A DNA stretch of 64,000 nt from Cupriavidus pampae (GTDB lineage: Bacteria; Pseudomonadota; Gammaproteobacteria; Burkholderiales; Burkholderiaceae), in contig NZ_CAJZAG010000010.1 of the NCBI RefSeq assembly GCF_914271485.1, positions 124,001 through 188,000 of the forward strand. Direction: 5' to 3'. Both the position numbers and the translations under genes were made by a program. Below are positions 54,223 to 61,796 of this stretch, one piece after another. The notes below the pieces were generated by a model, which did not search any database, was not told the DNA's origin, and was given only the letters and a program-made list of their open reading frames with translations. Position 1 is the stretch's first letter; each line of letters starts with the position of its first letter.

Positions 54223-55245
54223 ATGCCGTTTATTCGTGCAACCTTCCGCACCACTCGCCGCAGCCCGTTCGGGAGCACGACGCTGCGCGCCATCATGCTG
54301 ACTGCCGCCGCGATCGTCGCCACTGTCGGCACGATCTCGCCGGTGCTGGCACAGCCCGCCTGGAAGCCCGACCGTCCCGTTACCATCGTCGTGCCTTACG
54401 TCCCCGGCGGCGGCACCGACGCCTCGGCGCGCGCCACGGCCAAATTGCTCGGCGAGCAGTGGGGCCAGCCCGTGCTGGTCGTCAACCTGCCCGGCGCGGA
54501 TGGCCTGATCGGCACGCGCAAGGTCACGGAGGCCAAACCCGACGGCTACACGCTGTTGCTGCAGACGCCAGCCATCGTGCTGACCAAGCACGCGCCCTCG
54601 TTCACCGGCACGGACCCGCTGACCGCACTGGTCCCCGTGACCAATATCGCGCAATCGCCGGGCGTGATCGTGGCCAACGGCAAATTCCCCGCCACCTCGC
54701 TGCCGGAGCTGATCGCGTACTGCAAGGCCGCCACCACGCCGTGCTCGATGGGTACCGGCGAGAACGTGGCCAAACTGTTCGGCCAGCAACTCAAGGCGGA
54801 GGTACTGCCCAACCTGATCGTCGTCAACTACAAGGGCACGGCGGCCATCATCACCGACATGATCGCCAACAACGTGAACTTCGCGGTGACGGGTGTGGCC
54901 TCCGCGCTGCCGCATCAGAAGGCCGGCACGCTGAAGATCGTGGCCAACCAGGGCACGCATCGCTTCGCCGGCGCGCCCGAGGTTCGCACCGTGGTGGAGA
55001 CCGGCCTGCCGCAGTATGAGTACACCACGTGGTTCGGCTTGTTCGCGCCGAAGGGCACGCCGCCCGCCGTGACCCAGGCCATCTACGCCGCCGTGCGCGA
55101 GGCCATGGGGAACGCCGAACTGCAGAAGGCAATCACCTCGGCGGGTGCGGAGCCGCTGGTGAATACGCCCGACGAGTTCGCGGCGCAGGTGCGCAAAGAG
55201 GACGCTCGCTTCACCGCGCTGGCCAAGCGCTATCCGCTGAACTGA
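54223..55245 (+). CDS. TctC/Bug-type periplasmic solute-binding protein
   Basis: 340 residues with a long leader (to about 43, SPVLAQPAWKP). Mature features: VTIVVPYVPGGGTDASAR, NLPGADGLIGTRKV and VNYKGTAAIITDMIANNV; it also has CKAATTPCSMG, two cysteines that could form a disulfide. It is the second binding protein of the operon and clearly different from the first, so it may bind a related substrate. GGAGGAGACC precedes the ATG at 54223. Last gene of the operon, with a hairpin 7 bp past the stop. Confidence 0.9.
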   Translation: MPFIRATFRTTRRSPFGSTTLRAIMLTAAAIVATVGTISPVLAQPAWKPDRPVTIVVPYVPGGGTDASARATAKLLGEQWGQPVLVVNLPGADGLIGTRKVTEAKPDGYTLLLQTPAIVLTKHAPSFTGTDPLTALVPVTNIAQSPGVIVANGKFPATSLPELIAYCKAATTPCSMGTGENVAKLFGQQLKAEVLPNLIVVNYKGTAAIITDMIANNVNFAVTGVASALPHQKAGTLKIVANQGTHRFAGAPEVRTVVETGLPQYEYTTWFGLFAPKGTPPAVTQAIYAAVREAMGNAELQKAITSAGAEPLVNTPDEFAAQVRKEDARFTALAKRYPLN

Positions 55246-55739
55246 CGCCGGCCATGCGGAGTACCCCCAAGCTCCGCATGGGCATGCGAAAATTTCTCTT
55301 GTAATGAGATCGATTCGTATTTACACTGGCTTCACTGTCTGGTTCACGCGGTGCAGGGCACAGCGAGACACCAACCGGACGGCACAGAATTTCTAAGCGG
55401 TGCCATGAGATACGCGGCATTGCTCGTTACAGACTTTTGTGGGGACCGCTCCGTCACGCGGAGCGTTTGGCAGTAGCCAGTCATCGGAAGATCAGGAAAG
55501 CATCCAGACCCCGCTTTCCCGATCGCGTCATCCGGTGGCAAGCCAGGCCGCCTTTTTATTCCGCGCGTCGTGCAGGCACGGCGCACCACCCGGGACGACC
55601 GCCATGGCGTTCTCGTCCCGGGTGTCCTTTCCGCCTGAATTTCCCGTCATGGTTTCGAAATCGGTCTCGACCTCAGGTCGAGGCATCGGTCGCGCACGCG
55701 CCGGAACCATGTCCGCCTGAGAGACCGCCGAATCGCCTC
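55246..55739. other. 494-bp gap before the Fur paralogue
   Basis: No convincing gene. Contents: the hairpin at 55252-55281; an AT-richer stretch at about 55288-55335 that may hold a promoter and includes AATGAGATCGATTCGTATT (55302-55320), a weak Fur-like dyad; and a strong inverted repeat, CACCCGGGACGA (55587-55598) with TCGTCCCGGGTG (55613-55624), whose loop contains the self-complementary CGCCATGGCG. A 30-codon frame at 55304 shows no family features. The gap looks like a long, structured 5' leader for the Fur gene. Confidence 0.5.
55252..55281 (+). terminator. Hairpin downstream of the HisD-LeuCD-ICL operon
   Basis: CCATGCGGAG and CTCCGCATGG form a 10-bp stem with a 10-base loop, starting 7 bp after the last stop codon. 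There is no clear T run, so it may act as a terminator with Rho or as an mRNA 3' end stabiliser. Confidence 0.55.
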
Positions 55740-56183
55740 ATGTCCCTGTCACCTGTGAGTACCGATCCCCGTCTGAAGCATGCTGGCCTCAAGGCCACCT
55801 CGCCGCGTATGCATGTGCTCGAGGCCTTCCGTACCAGCGACCGCCGCCATCTGAGCGCCGAAGATGTGTATCGCATCCTGTTGACCCAGGATGTCGATGC
55901 GGGGTTATCGACCGTCTACCGCGTGCTGAACCAGCTCGTGCAAGCCAATATCCTGCTACGCCATACGTTCGAGGCCGATCACGCCGTGTTCGAACTCAAC
56001 GAGGGCGGGCACCACGATCACCTGATCTGCGTGAACTGCGGCCGCGTCGAGGAATTCCGCGACGAGGGCATCGAGCGGCGTCAGCGGCAGGTTGCGGCGG
56101 ACAATGAATTCGAGTTGCGCGAGCACATGCTGGTGCTGTACGGGTTATGTCCCGCATGCCAGCCACGCGTCACGGACGATTGA
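55740..56183 (+). CDS. Fur family transcriptional regulator (paralogue)
   Basis: 147-residue metal-dependent repressor. Winged helix about 15-85 (RHLSAEDVYRILLTQDVDAGLSTVYRVLNQLV), then the metal-binding dimer domain with GGHHDHLICVNCGRVEEF, where HHDH and the CxxC pair supply regulatory and structural metal sites, and a second CPAC pair near the C-terminus. Dimer-domain spacing is that of iron-type Fur, not Zur or PerR. The start at 55740 is favoured by comparison with usual Fur length. It is not clustered with an iron operon, though a Fur box controls fecI 10 kb away. Confidence 0.9.
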   Translation: MSLSPVSTDPRLKHAGLKATSPRMHVLEAFRTSDRRHLSAEDVYRILLTQDVDAGLSTVYRVLNQLVQANILLRHTFEADHAVFELNEGGHHDHLICVNCGRVEEFRDEGIERRQRQVAADNEFELREHMLVLYGLCPACQPRVTDD

Positions 56184-56312
56184 GCAAAGCCAGAGCGTTG
56201 TGTGCGGACAACGTCTCTTACAGAATCGCCAACGCTTGTTACAAAGGCGTCAAAACCGTAATACGCCACACCGGTAGAGTGGAGGTACAGCATCACACAA
56301 CTGGTGAAAACA

Positions 56313-56672
56313 ATGAACAAGCGCCCTCTTCTCGGATCCACTCTCGCCATTGCAGCCGTCGGCCTGGCCGCGCTGGCTGCATCCACCTCCGCGCTTGCCC
56401 GCGTCGACGTCGATGTGAACATCGGCGCACCGGCGCCGGTCTATGTTGCGCCCGCGCCCGTCTACGCCCCGCCTCCCCCGGTCTACGTCGCCCCGGCCTA
56501 TGGGCCGCGTCCGGTCGTGGTGGCGCCGGTCGTGATTGGCTGGCACGGTGACCGTTATTGGGACGGTGGCCGCTGGTACTCGCGCCGCGAGTGGCACGAT
56601 CATGGCCGCCACAATGGTCACTACGCGGGGCACGACGATCACGGTCACGACCGCGGCCCGCATCACCACTGA
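56313..56672 (+). CDS. PXPV-repeat exported protein with His-rich tail
   Basis: 119 residues: signal peptide (about 1-30, ending SALAR), a Pro/Val repeat region (APAPVYVAPAPVYAPPPPVY, the PXPV pattern common in Burkholderiaceae), a WHGDRYWDGGRWYSRREW block shared by many small envelope proteins, and a terminal stretch of 40 residues with about 14 histidines. Location is probably periplasmic or cell-wall associated; the histidine tail suggests metal binding (inference). Start is ATG at 56313; an in-frame GTG at 56304 is possible. Confidence 0.85.
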   Translation: MNKRPLLGSTLAIAAVGLAALAASTSALARVDVDVNIGAPAPVYVAPAPVYAPPPPVYVAPAYGPRPVVVAPVVIGWHGDRYWDGGRWYSRREWHDHGRHNGHYAGHDDHGHDRGPHHH

Positions 56673-56712
56673 TTCCGACGTTTTCCGCCCGCGCCGGCCT
56701 GCGACCGCCTGG

Positions 56713-57618
56713 TTAAGCCGCGCGCGGGGCCGAAGCCGGTCGCGCGGGCCGCAGCACCATCCACACCGCACCGCCGATCAACGCCAGGCCTACCGCATGC
56801 GCGGGCGAGAGCGTCTCTCCAAGGAAGATCCAGCCCCAGAGAATGCCAAACGGCGGAATCAGGAAGGTCACCGTCAGGGACCTCACCGGGCCGATATCGG
56901 CAATCAGGCGGAAATACATCACATAGGCGATGGCCGTGCAGAACATGCCGACAGCCAGCATCGCGGCCCAGACCCCGGGCCCCGCCAGCGGCAGCGTGTT
57001 CTCACGGATCAACGCCACGGCGCTGAACGGCAGCAGGAACAGCGTCGCGCCAATCAGGCTGCCGCACGCCACGAGCCGGTTGTCGAGCCCGCCCTGCGCG
57101 GTGATCCAGCGCCGCGTCAGAAAGCCCGCCAGCCCGTAGCAAAGCGTTGCCACCAGGCAGGCGGCCGCGCCGAGCAGCACGCTCGGCGAAAAACTGACCG
57201 GCCCGGTGCGCGTCAGAACCGCCACGCCGAGCAGACCGAGCACAACACCGATGCCCTTGGCGCGAGTCAGCGGCTCGGCGAAGAACAACGCGCCGATCAG
57301 CACGCCCATCAGCGGCGTCATCGCGTTGAACACGGCGGAATATCCTGCCGGCAGCCATAGCGCGGCCACGGCGTACATCACGAATGGAATGCCCGAATTG
57401 ATGACGCCGAGGATCATCACCGCGCGCCACTTGCCACGCATGTCCCAGCCGACGCGCATGAATGCCAGACACGCCGCCAGCGTGACGGCACCGATCAGCA
57501 CGCGAAAGAACGCCGCCGGCAGCGGCCCCAGCACCGGCGCGCCGATACGGATGAACAGAAAGCTGGCGCCCCAGATCGCGGAAAGCGCGAGCAGACGAGC
57601 GATATCGTTAGGTTTCAT
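56713..57618 (-). CDS. EamA/DMT superfamily transporter
   Basis: 301 residues in ten helices made of two EamA repeats (about 5-135 and 150-290). The first repeat begins LLALSAIWGASFLFIRIG and ends with GLLGVAVL; the second ends FGILWGWIFLGETLSPAHAVGLALIGGAVWMV. Exporters of metabolites or amino acids, with no clue to substrate here. The ATG at 57618 opens directly into the first helix, as usual; a frame extension to 57699 is Cys-rich and lacks a ribosome site. Confidence 0.92.
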   Translation of the reverse strand: MKPNDIARLLALSAIWGASFLFIRIGAPVLGPLPAAFFRVLIGAVTLAACLAFMRVGWDMRGKWRAVMILGVINSGIPFVMYAVAALWLPAGYSAVFNAMTPLMGVLIGALFFAEPLTRAKGIGVVLGLLGVAVLTRTGPVSFSPSVLLGAAACLVATLCYGLAGFLTRRWITAQGGLDNRLVACGSLIGATLFLLPFSAVALIRENTLPLAGPGVWAAMLAVGMFCTAIAYVMYFRLIADIGPVRSLTVTFLIPPFGILWGWIFLGETLSPAHAVGLALIGGAVWMVLRPARPASAPRAA

Positions 57619-57920
57619 GCGGCAGTGGAATTGTGACGAGAGAAGGGCAAAGTCGATGACAAATAGCGTTGCGCAAAACACACAACCTTGGCCACACACG
57701 TCGTCGCCGCGAAATACGGGTTACCTCGATGACGTATATCGACCATTACAGCGGCTTTTTAAGCACTTCGCAAGCCGCTTTCGGACATCTGCCTGAGGGG
57801 ACGCAAGTCGGCCATGGGAGCCGCCTTCCGCGTCGAAACGCCTGTTTTATGCACGCAAACTGGGCATAAACGGCAGTTGTTGCATATATGCTGCGCTGCC
57901 TGCGTCACATCGCCAAAATC

Positions 57921-58065
57921 GACACCCCCCGAATGGAGGGGTACCTACCACAAGGCGTGACATCGCGTATTCGATTCCTTTAAACTCTGTTCTGCGCCAG
58001 AGTTAATTGACCCCTCCGACGCATTCCCGACAAGCCGCCAGGCCCTCCTGGCGGCTTCTTTTTTT
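57921..58065 (+). ncRNA. Candidate small RNA ending in an orphan terminator
   Basis: Structures seen: GGAGGGGT (57935-57942) can pair either with the C run just upstream (57925-57930) or with ACCCCTCC (58010-58017), an exact 8-bp complement. AACTCTG (57983-57989) pairs with CAGAGTT (57998-58004). The canonical terminator at 58034-58065 follows. The two alternative pairings of the same G-rich segment resemble a switch. The 5' end is unknown; a likely promoter lies within 57860-57920 (GCATATAT near 57883). Could also be the untranslated end of an unrecognised short mRNA. Confidence 0.45.
58034..58065 (+). terminator. Strong Rho-independent terminator without an upstream gene
   Basis: GCCGCCAGG-CCCT-CCTGGCGGC followed by TTCTTTTTTT: a 9-bp GC stem, tetraloop and U tract in the plus direction. 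The only neighbouring upstream gene (EamA) is transcribed the other way. Confidence 0.9.
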
Positions 58066-58205
58066 GTGCAATCCAGAAATGGTGCGCAGCGGGAATGGAG
58101 TATCGTACGCTACTGGCGTCGCGTATTGGGGTGGTGCGCGCGCTTGTAAGCCGCTGTAACGAATCTGGCGTCAACCGCCGCCCCAAGTTTTGCGTTGCCT
58201 GCGAC

Positions 58206-58529
58206 ATGAAAAGACAGTTCCTTGGCCTGCTGGCCCGCGTCTATGTGCTGCAATTCGCCATGGAGGTGCCCGCCACCGTTGCCATGCTTGCAGAAATGCT
58301 CGTCGAGTACGGGTTCCAGGTCGATATCGGCTCCGTGCGACCCCTATTGCGAGCGCTCCAGATGGAAGGCTATCTGGAGAGTGTGCTGCGCGACGGCATT
58401 GGCCGGGTCTATCTGCTGACCGAAATGGGTCGCGAGGAGTTGGCAAGCAGCCGCTCCCGCATCGATGAGCTCTATCGGCGCCTGCACAACCCCGACGGCA
58501 GCGAGATGTTGCAGCCGCTTCGGGCCTGA
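58206..58529 (+). CDS. PadR-like winged-helix regulator
   Basis: 107 residues forming one winged helix plus a C-terminal helix. The line VDIGSVRPLLRALQMEGYLESVLRDGIGRVYLLTEMGREEL matches the PadR pattern, in which a GxxYPxLRRLExEGLV helix is followed by the wing and YxLTxxGRxxL. The Tyr-Pro of most members is Arg-Pro here. The long C-terminal dimerisation helix is short (about 20 residues), as in subfamily 2. The ATG at 58206 lacks a strong ribosome site; the frame stays open to 58095, so a longer form is possible. Confidence 0.72.
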   Translation: MKRQFLGLLARVYVLQFAMEVPATVAMLAEMLVEYGFQVDIGSVRPLLRALQMEGYLESVLRDGIGRVYLLTEMGREELASSRSRIDELYRRLHNPDGSEMLQPLRA

Positions 58530-58544
58530 ACCCACGGAAATCGC

Positions 58545-58583
58545 ACGGCATGGATGTTTGCGCATCCATGCCGTTTTTCTTTG
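58545..58583 (+). terminator. Rho-independent terminator of the PadR-like gene
   Basis: ACGGCATGGATG (58545-58556) and CATCCATGCCGT (58563-58574) form a 12-bp stem with a 6-base loop and a TTTTTCTTT tract, 16 bp after the stop codon. Confidence 0.9.
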
Positions 58584-58634
58584 CGTGGGCGTACCCGTTT
58601 CTGCGTGGATGAAATGGGGCGTCTCAGGCGCGAC

Positions 58635-61499
58635 TCAGGCGCGCGCGGTGGCGACTTCCTGCATCGGCACCTCGAGTCCCGACGACAGGATTTCGCGGAG
58701 GCGCGTCAGGCTGACGGGTGGGCAGAACAGGAAGCCCTGTACGGCGTCGCAGCCATCGTGGCGCAGCACGTCGAACTGTGCCTGCGACTCCACGCCTTCT
58801 GCCACCACCTGCAACTGCAACTGATGACCCAGCGTGATGATCGCCGCCGCCACCGCGCGATCGTGGCCTGGTGACGCCACGTCGTCGACGAAGGACTTGT
58901 CGATCTTGAGCTTGCTGATCGGCAGACGCGTCAGGTAGCCAAGCCCGGAATAGCCCGTGCCGAAATCGTCGATCGACAGCCCCACGCCAAGATCGCGGAT
59001 CTGGCGGAAGGTGTCGATGGTGGTGTCGCCACCCTCGACCAGAATGCCTTCGGTCACTTCGATCGTCAGGCAGTCCGGCGGCAAACCCGCCGCGTCGAGA
59101 CAACGCGTGACCGTCTCCGGGAAGCCCTGCTGGCGCAACTGCAATGGCGAAATATTGACCGCCACGTCGATTTCCCGGCGCAGTTCGCTGCGTAGCATCT
59201 GGATGTCATGGCAGGCCGTCGCCAGAATCCACTCCCCCAGCTGGCCGATCAGCCCGCATTGCTCGGCGATGGGGATGAACTCCGACGGCTGCATGACGCC
59301 GCGCTCGGGCGTTTCCCAGCCGACCAGCGCCTCCACGCCAATGATGTGGCGCGTACCCACATCGACGATCGGCTGGTAGCGCAGATAGAACTCGTGCTCC
59401 GCCAGCGCGCGCCGCAGCAGTGCTTCGATCGTGAAGCGCGTAAGCGAGGCTTCCGCCATCTCGCTGGCGAAGCGACGCAACTGCGCGCGGCCGCCCTGCT
59501 TGGCGGCATACATCGCCGAGTCGGCCGACTTGAGCAGATCCGTCAGCGAGTCTCCATCCTCCGGGAAGATCGCCATACCCAGCGATGGCGTGACGCGTAG
59601 TGCCTGCCCGGCCAGTTGCAGCTCTTCCGAGACACGCGCCAGGATCTTGGAAGCGGCGAGTTCCGCCTCGCTGTCGTGCCGCAGGTCGCCCAGCACCACC
59701 GCGAATTCATCGCCGCCCATGCGCGCCACCACATCGCGTGGCCGCACCGCGCCGCGAATGCGGTCCGCGATCGTGCGCAACACGTCGTCGCCCACCGGGT
59801 GGCCCAGCGATTCGTTGATGTGCTTGAAATGATCGAGATCCAGCAGCAGCAGCGCTACCCGATTGCCCTTGCCGCGTGCCTGTTGCAGCAGCGCCTCGGT
59901 GCGGTCGTGCAACTCGGTTCGATTCGGCAGTCCGGTCAATGCGTCATGCTGCGCGAGGTGCCGGATATATTCGTCCACGCGGCGGCGTTCGGTCAGATCG
60001 TGGGCGATCGCCAGATAGCCACCGTCGCCGGGACGCGCGTCCGACATCGCCGTCACGGTCACATGCACGGGGAGCCGCGAGCTGCCCTTCCGCAGATAGG
60101 TGGTCTCGCGGTCGTCGGCGAGCCCCAGGCGCGGCTTGGCCACCAGCGTCGCCAGACCGGGCACCACGAGCGTACCGAGGTCCTGCGACAGATCGCGTGC
60201 GCGCGCGGCCAGCTCGTCGGGGTCGAAGAGACTGGCGTACGGCATGCGGTTGACGAGTTCGGCCTCCGTGTACCAGAGCATGCGCAGGCCCGCGCGATTG
60301 ACGCTCGTGATCATGCCGGCTTCGTCGAACGTGATTACGCAGAAGGCGGCGTGATCGAGCAGCCGGACATACCGCGCGGCTGCGGTGGCGGCGTCGCCCT
60401 CCGCCCGGGACAGCGACAGCCGCAGGCGTTCGTTCTCCGCCAGGCCCGCGTCGCGCGCCTGCTCCGCGGCCTGCCGGGCATCGCGGCGTTGCCGGGCGAG
60501 CCAGCCCGCGAGCCACGCCATGATCGCCGTCGCCAGCGCGCCAAGCACCAGCACGCGCAGGCCAGCCTGGCCGCGATGCGCCGCCTCGAACGCGGGCCGC
60601 GTGGCGGCATGCAGCGTCCACATCTCGCTGCCGAACTGCAGCTGCCGCTCAGCCTCGACCATCGGCTTGCGCCCGTCCCCGCGGCGCTCGCCGTCGGTCC
60701 CCTCGCCCGACAGCAGATTGGGCTCGGTTTTCGCATTGCCTTCATAGAGACTGAGCACCAGTTCGCCGGCGGCCGGGCCGCTCACGCCGCGCATCAGGTC
60801 ACCCAGCCTCAGCGTGGCGTAGACGTAGCCGCTGACCGCCGCACGACGCTCGTCGCGCGTGGCGGCGGGCATGCCGGCGGGAAACACCGGCACGTACAGT
60901 ACGGCACCGCGCTGATGATTTTGCGCTTCCACCTCGCGCACGAGCTCCAGACCACGCGTCATCGTGGCATGGCCGGTATCGCGCGCATTCTCCATGGCCG
61001 CGCGGCGCGTCGGGTCGCTGAGCATGTCATAGCCGACCGCGCGCGCATTGCGGCCCGCGAACGGTTCCACATAAACGATCGGCGCGTACAACGGCCGCTC
61101 GCCGGCCGGCTGGATCTCGAAGTCGCCGAGGCCGTCACTCCGGAGCGATTCGACCAGGGCCGCGGTCTGTTCGGGCGTGACCAGCTTGACGTAGCCGACC
61201 GACAGCGTGCCCGGCGGCAGATCGTCCAGTTGCGCGGTATAAACGTAGCCGCGCCATTGCGCACGCGTGGTGGTGGGCTCGGCGGCCATCAGCGCCGCGG
61301 CGCCGCGCAGCAACCGTTCGTTCTCTTCCAGCCGGGCGCGAATCGCGTCGGCCGTACGGTCGAGCAAGGCTGCGGCGTCCTGCTTCGCGACCTGATGCTC
61401 GAGCCGCTTGGCCTGCTGCCACGCGCCGGCCGTCAGCAAGGCGCCGCCCGCCGCAACCAGCAGCGCGAGCAACCCAGGCGATAGGAACGGCAATTTCAT
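58635..61499 (-). CDS. CHASE-PAS-GGDEF-EAL cyclic-di-GMP protein
   Basis: Membrane signalling protein of 954 residues: helix (about 7-27), periplasmic CHASE sensor (about 60-260), second helix (about 325-345), coiled linker, PAS (about 395-510), GGDEF (about 530-680) and EAL (about 700-940). The cyclase motif is intact: ARMGGDEF near 593. In the phosphodiesterase, most catalytic residues are present (VNISPLQL, IEVTEGIL, IDDFGTGYSGLGYL, KIDKSFV, AEGVES), but the signature ExLxR reads EALVG, with Gly727 replacing the substrate-binding Arg. It may therefore act mainly as a cyclase or have altered hydrolysis. The ATG at 61499 opens directly into the membrane helix. Confidence 0.93.
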   Translation of the reverse strand: MKLPFLSPGLLALLVAAGGALLTAGAWQQAKRLEHQVAKQDAAALLDRTADAIRARLEENERLLRGAAALMAAEPTTTRAQWRGYVYTAQLDDLPPGTLSVGYVKLVTPEQTAALVESLRSDGLGDFEIQPAGERPLYAPIVYVEPFAGRNARAVGYDMLSDPTRRAAMENARDTGHATMTRGLELVREVEAQNHQRGAVLYVPVFPAGMPAATRDERRAAVSGYVYATLRLGDLMRGVSGPAAGELVLSLYEGNAKTEPNLLSGEGTDGERRGDGRKPMVEAERQLQFGSEMWTLHAATRPAFEAAHRGQAGLRVLVLGALATAIMAWLAGWLARQRRDARQAAEQARDAGLAENERLRLSLSRAEGDAATAAARYVRLLDHAAFCVITFDEAGMITSVNRAGLRMLWYTEAELVNRMPYASLFDPDELAARARDLSQDLGTLVVPGLATLVAKPRLGLADDRETTYLRKGSSRLPVHVTVTAMSDARPGDGGYLAIAHDLTERRRVDEYIRHLAQHDALTGLPNRTELHDRTEALLQQARGKGNRVALLLLDLDHFKHINESLGHPVGDDVLRTIADRIRGAVRPRDVVARMGGDEFAVVLGDLRHDSEAELAASKILARVSEELQLAGQALRVTPSLGMAIFPEDGDSLTDLLKSADSAMYAAKQGGRAQLRRFASEMAEASLTRFTIEALLRRALAEHEFYLRYQPIVDVGTRHIIGVEALVGWETPERGVMQPSEFIPIAEQCGLIGQLGEWILATACHDIQMLRSELRREIDVAVNISPLQLRQQGFPETVTRCLDAAGLPPDCLTIEVTEGILVEGGDTTIDTFRQIRDLGVGLSIDDFGTGYSGLGYLTRLPISKLKIDKSFVDDVASPGHDRAVAAAIITLGHQLQLQVVAEGVESQAQFDVLRHDGCDAVQGFLFCPPVSLTRLREILSSGLEVPMQEVATARA

Positions 61500-61796
61500 G
61501 GCAGGAAGGATAGGGGCACGGCGGGCGACGGGAGTCGCGCAGCGCGCCCGATTTGCCGGCCAAGGGACTCGACGCGACGGCGCACTATACCTTGCCGATT
61601 TAAACGCTGACAGTGCCGTGCCGCACACAGGTCACATTGGCGCCACACCACGCGCAGACCCTCATGGCGGGGCTTGTCAAATACCGGTTTCCCCGGCTGC
61701 CTGAGTCGCATGCAGCGTGCTACCGTGGCGACTGGCTTGCAACCGGTGATGACACGGGTGCCACCCAGTCACCCTCGCGTGCTTTCGTTTCGCCTT

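Larger units (their letters stand above)
57619..58205. other. 587-bp gap with structured RNA-like region and terminator
   Basis: No convincing protein gene. A 46-codon frame at 57729-57869 has no family features or ribosome site. The right half, from about 57921, carries three potential stems and ends in a strong plus-strand terminator (58034-58065) that belongs to no annotated gene; see the candidate RNA. The left part includes the EamA promoter region. Confidence 0.5.

Noticed and set aside
55304-55396. 30-codon frame near a weak Fur-like dyad, considered as a hemP-like gene
   Set aside because: It lacks the conserved C-terminal motif of HemP and any ribosome binding site.
57729-57869. 46-codon frame in the gap after EamA
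   Set aside because: No ribosome site, no recognisable motif, and mixed composition; not reported as a gene.
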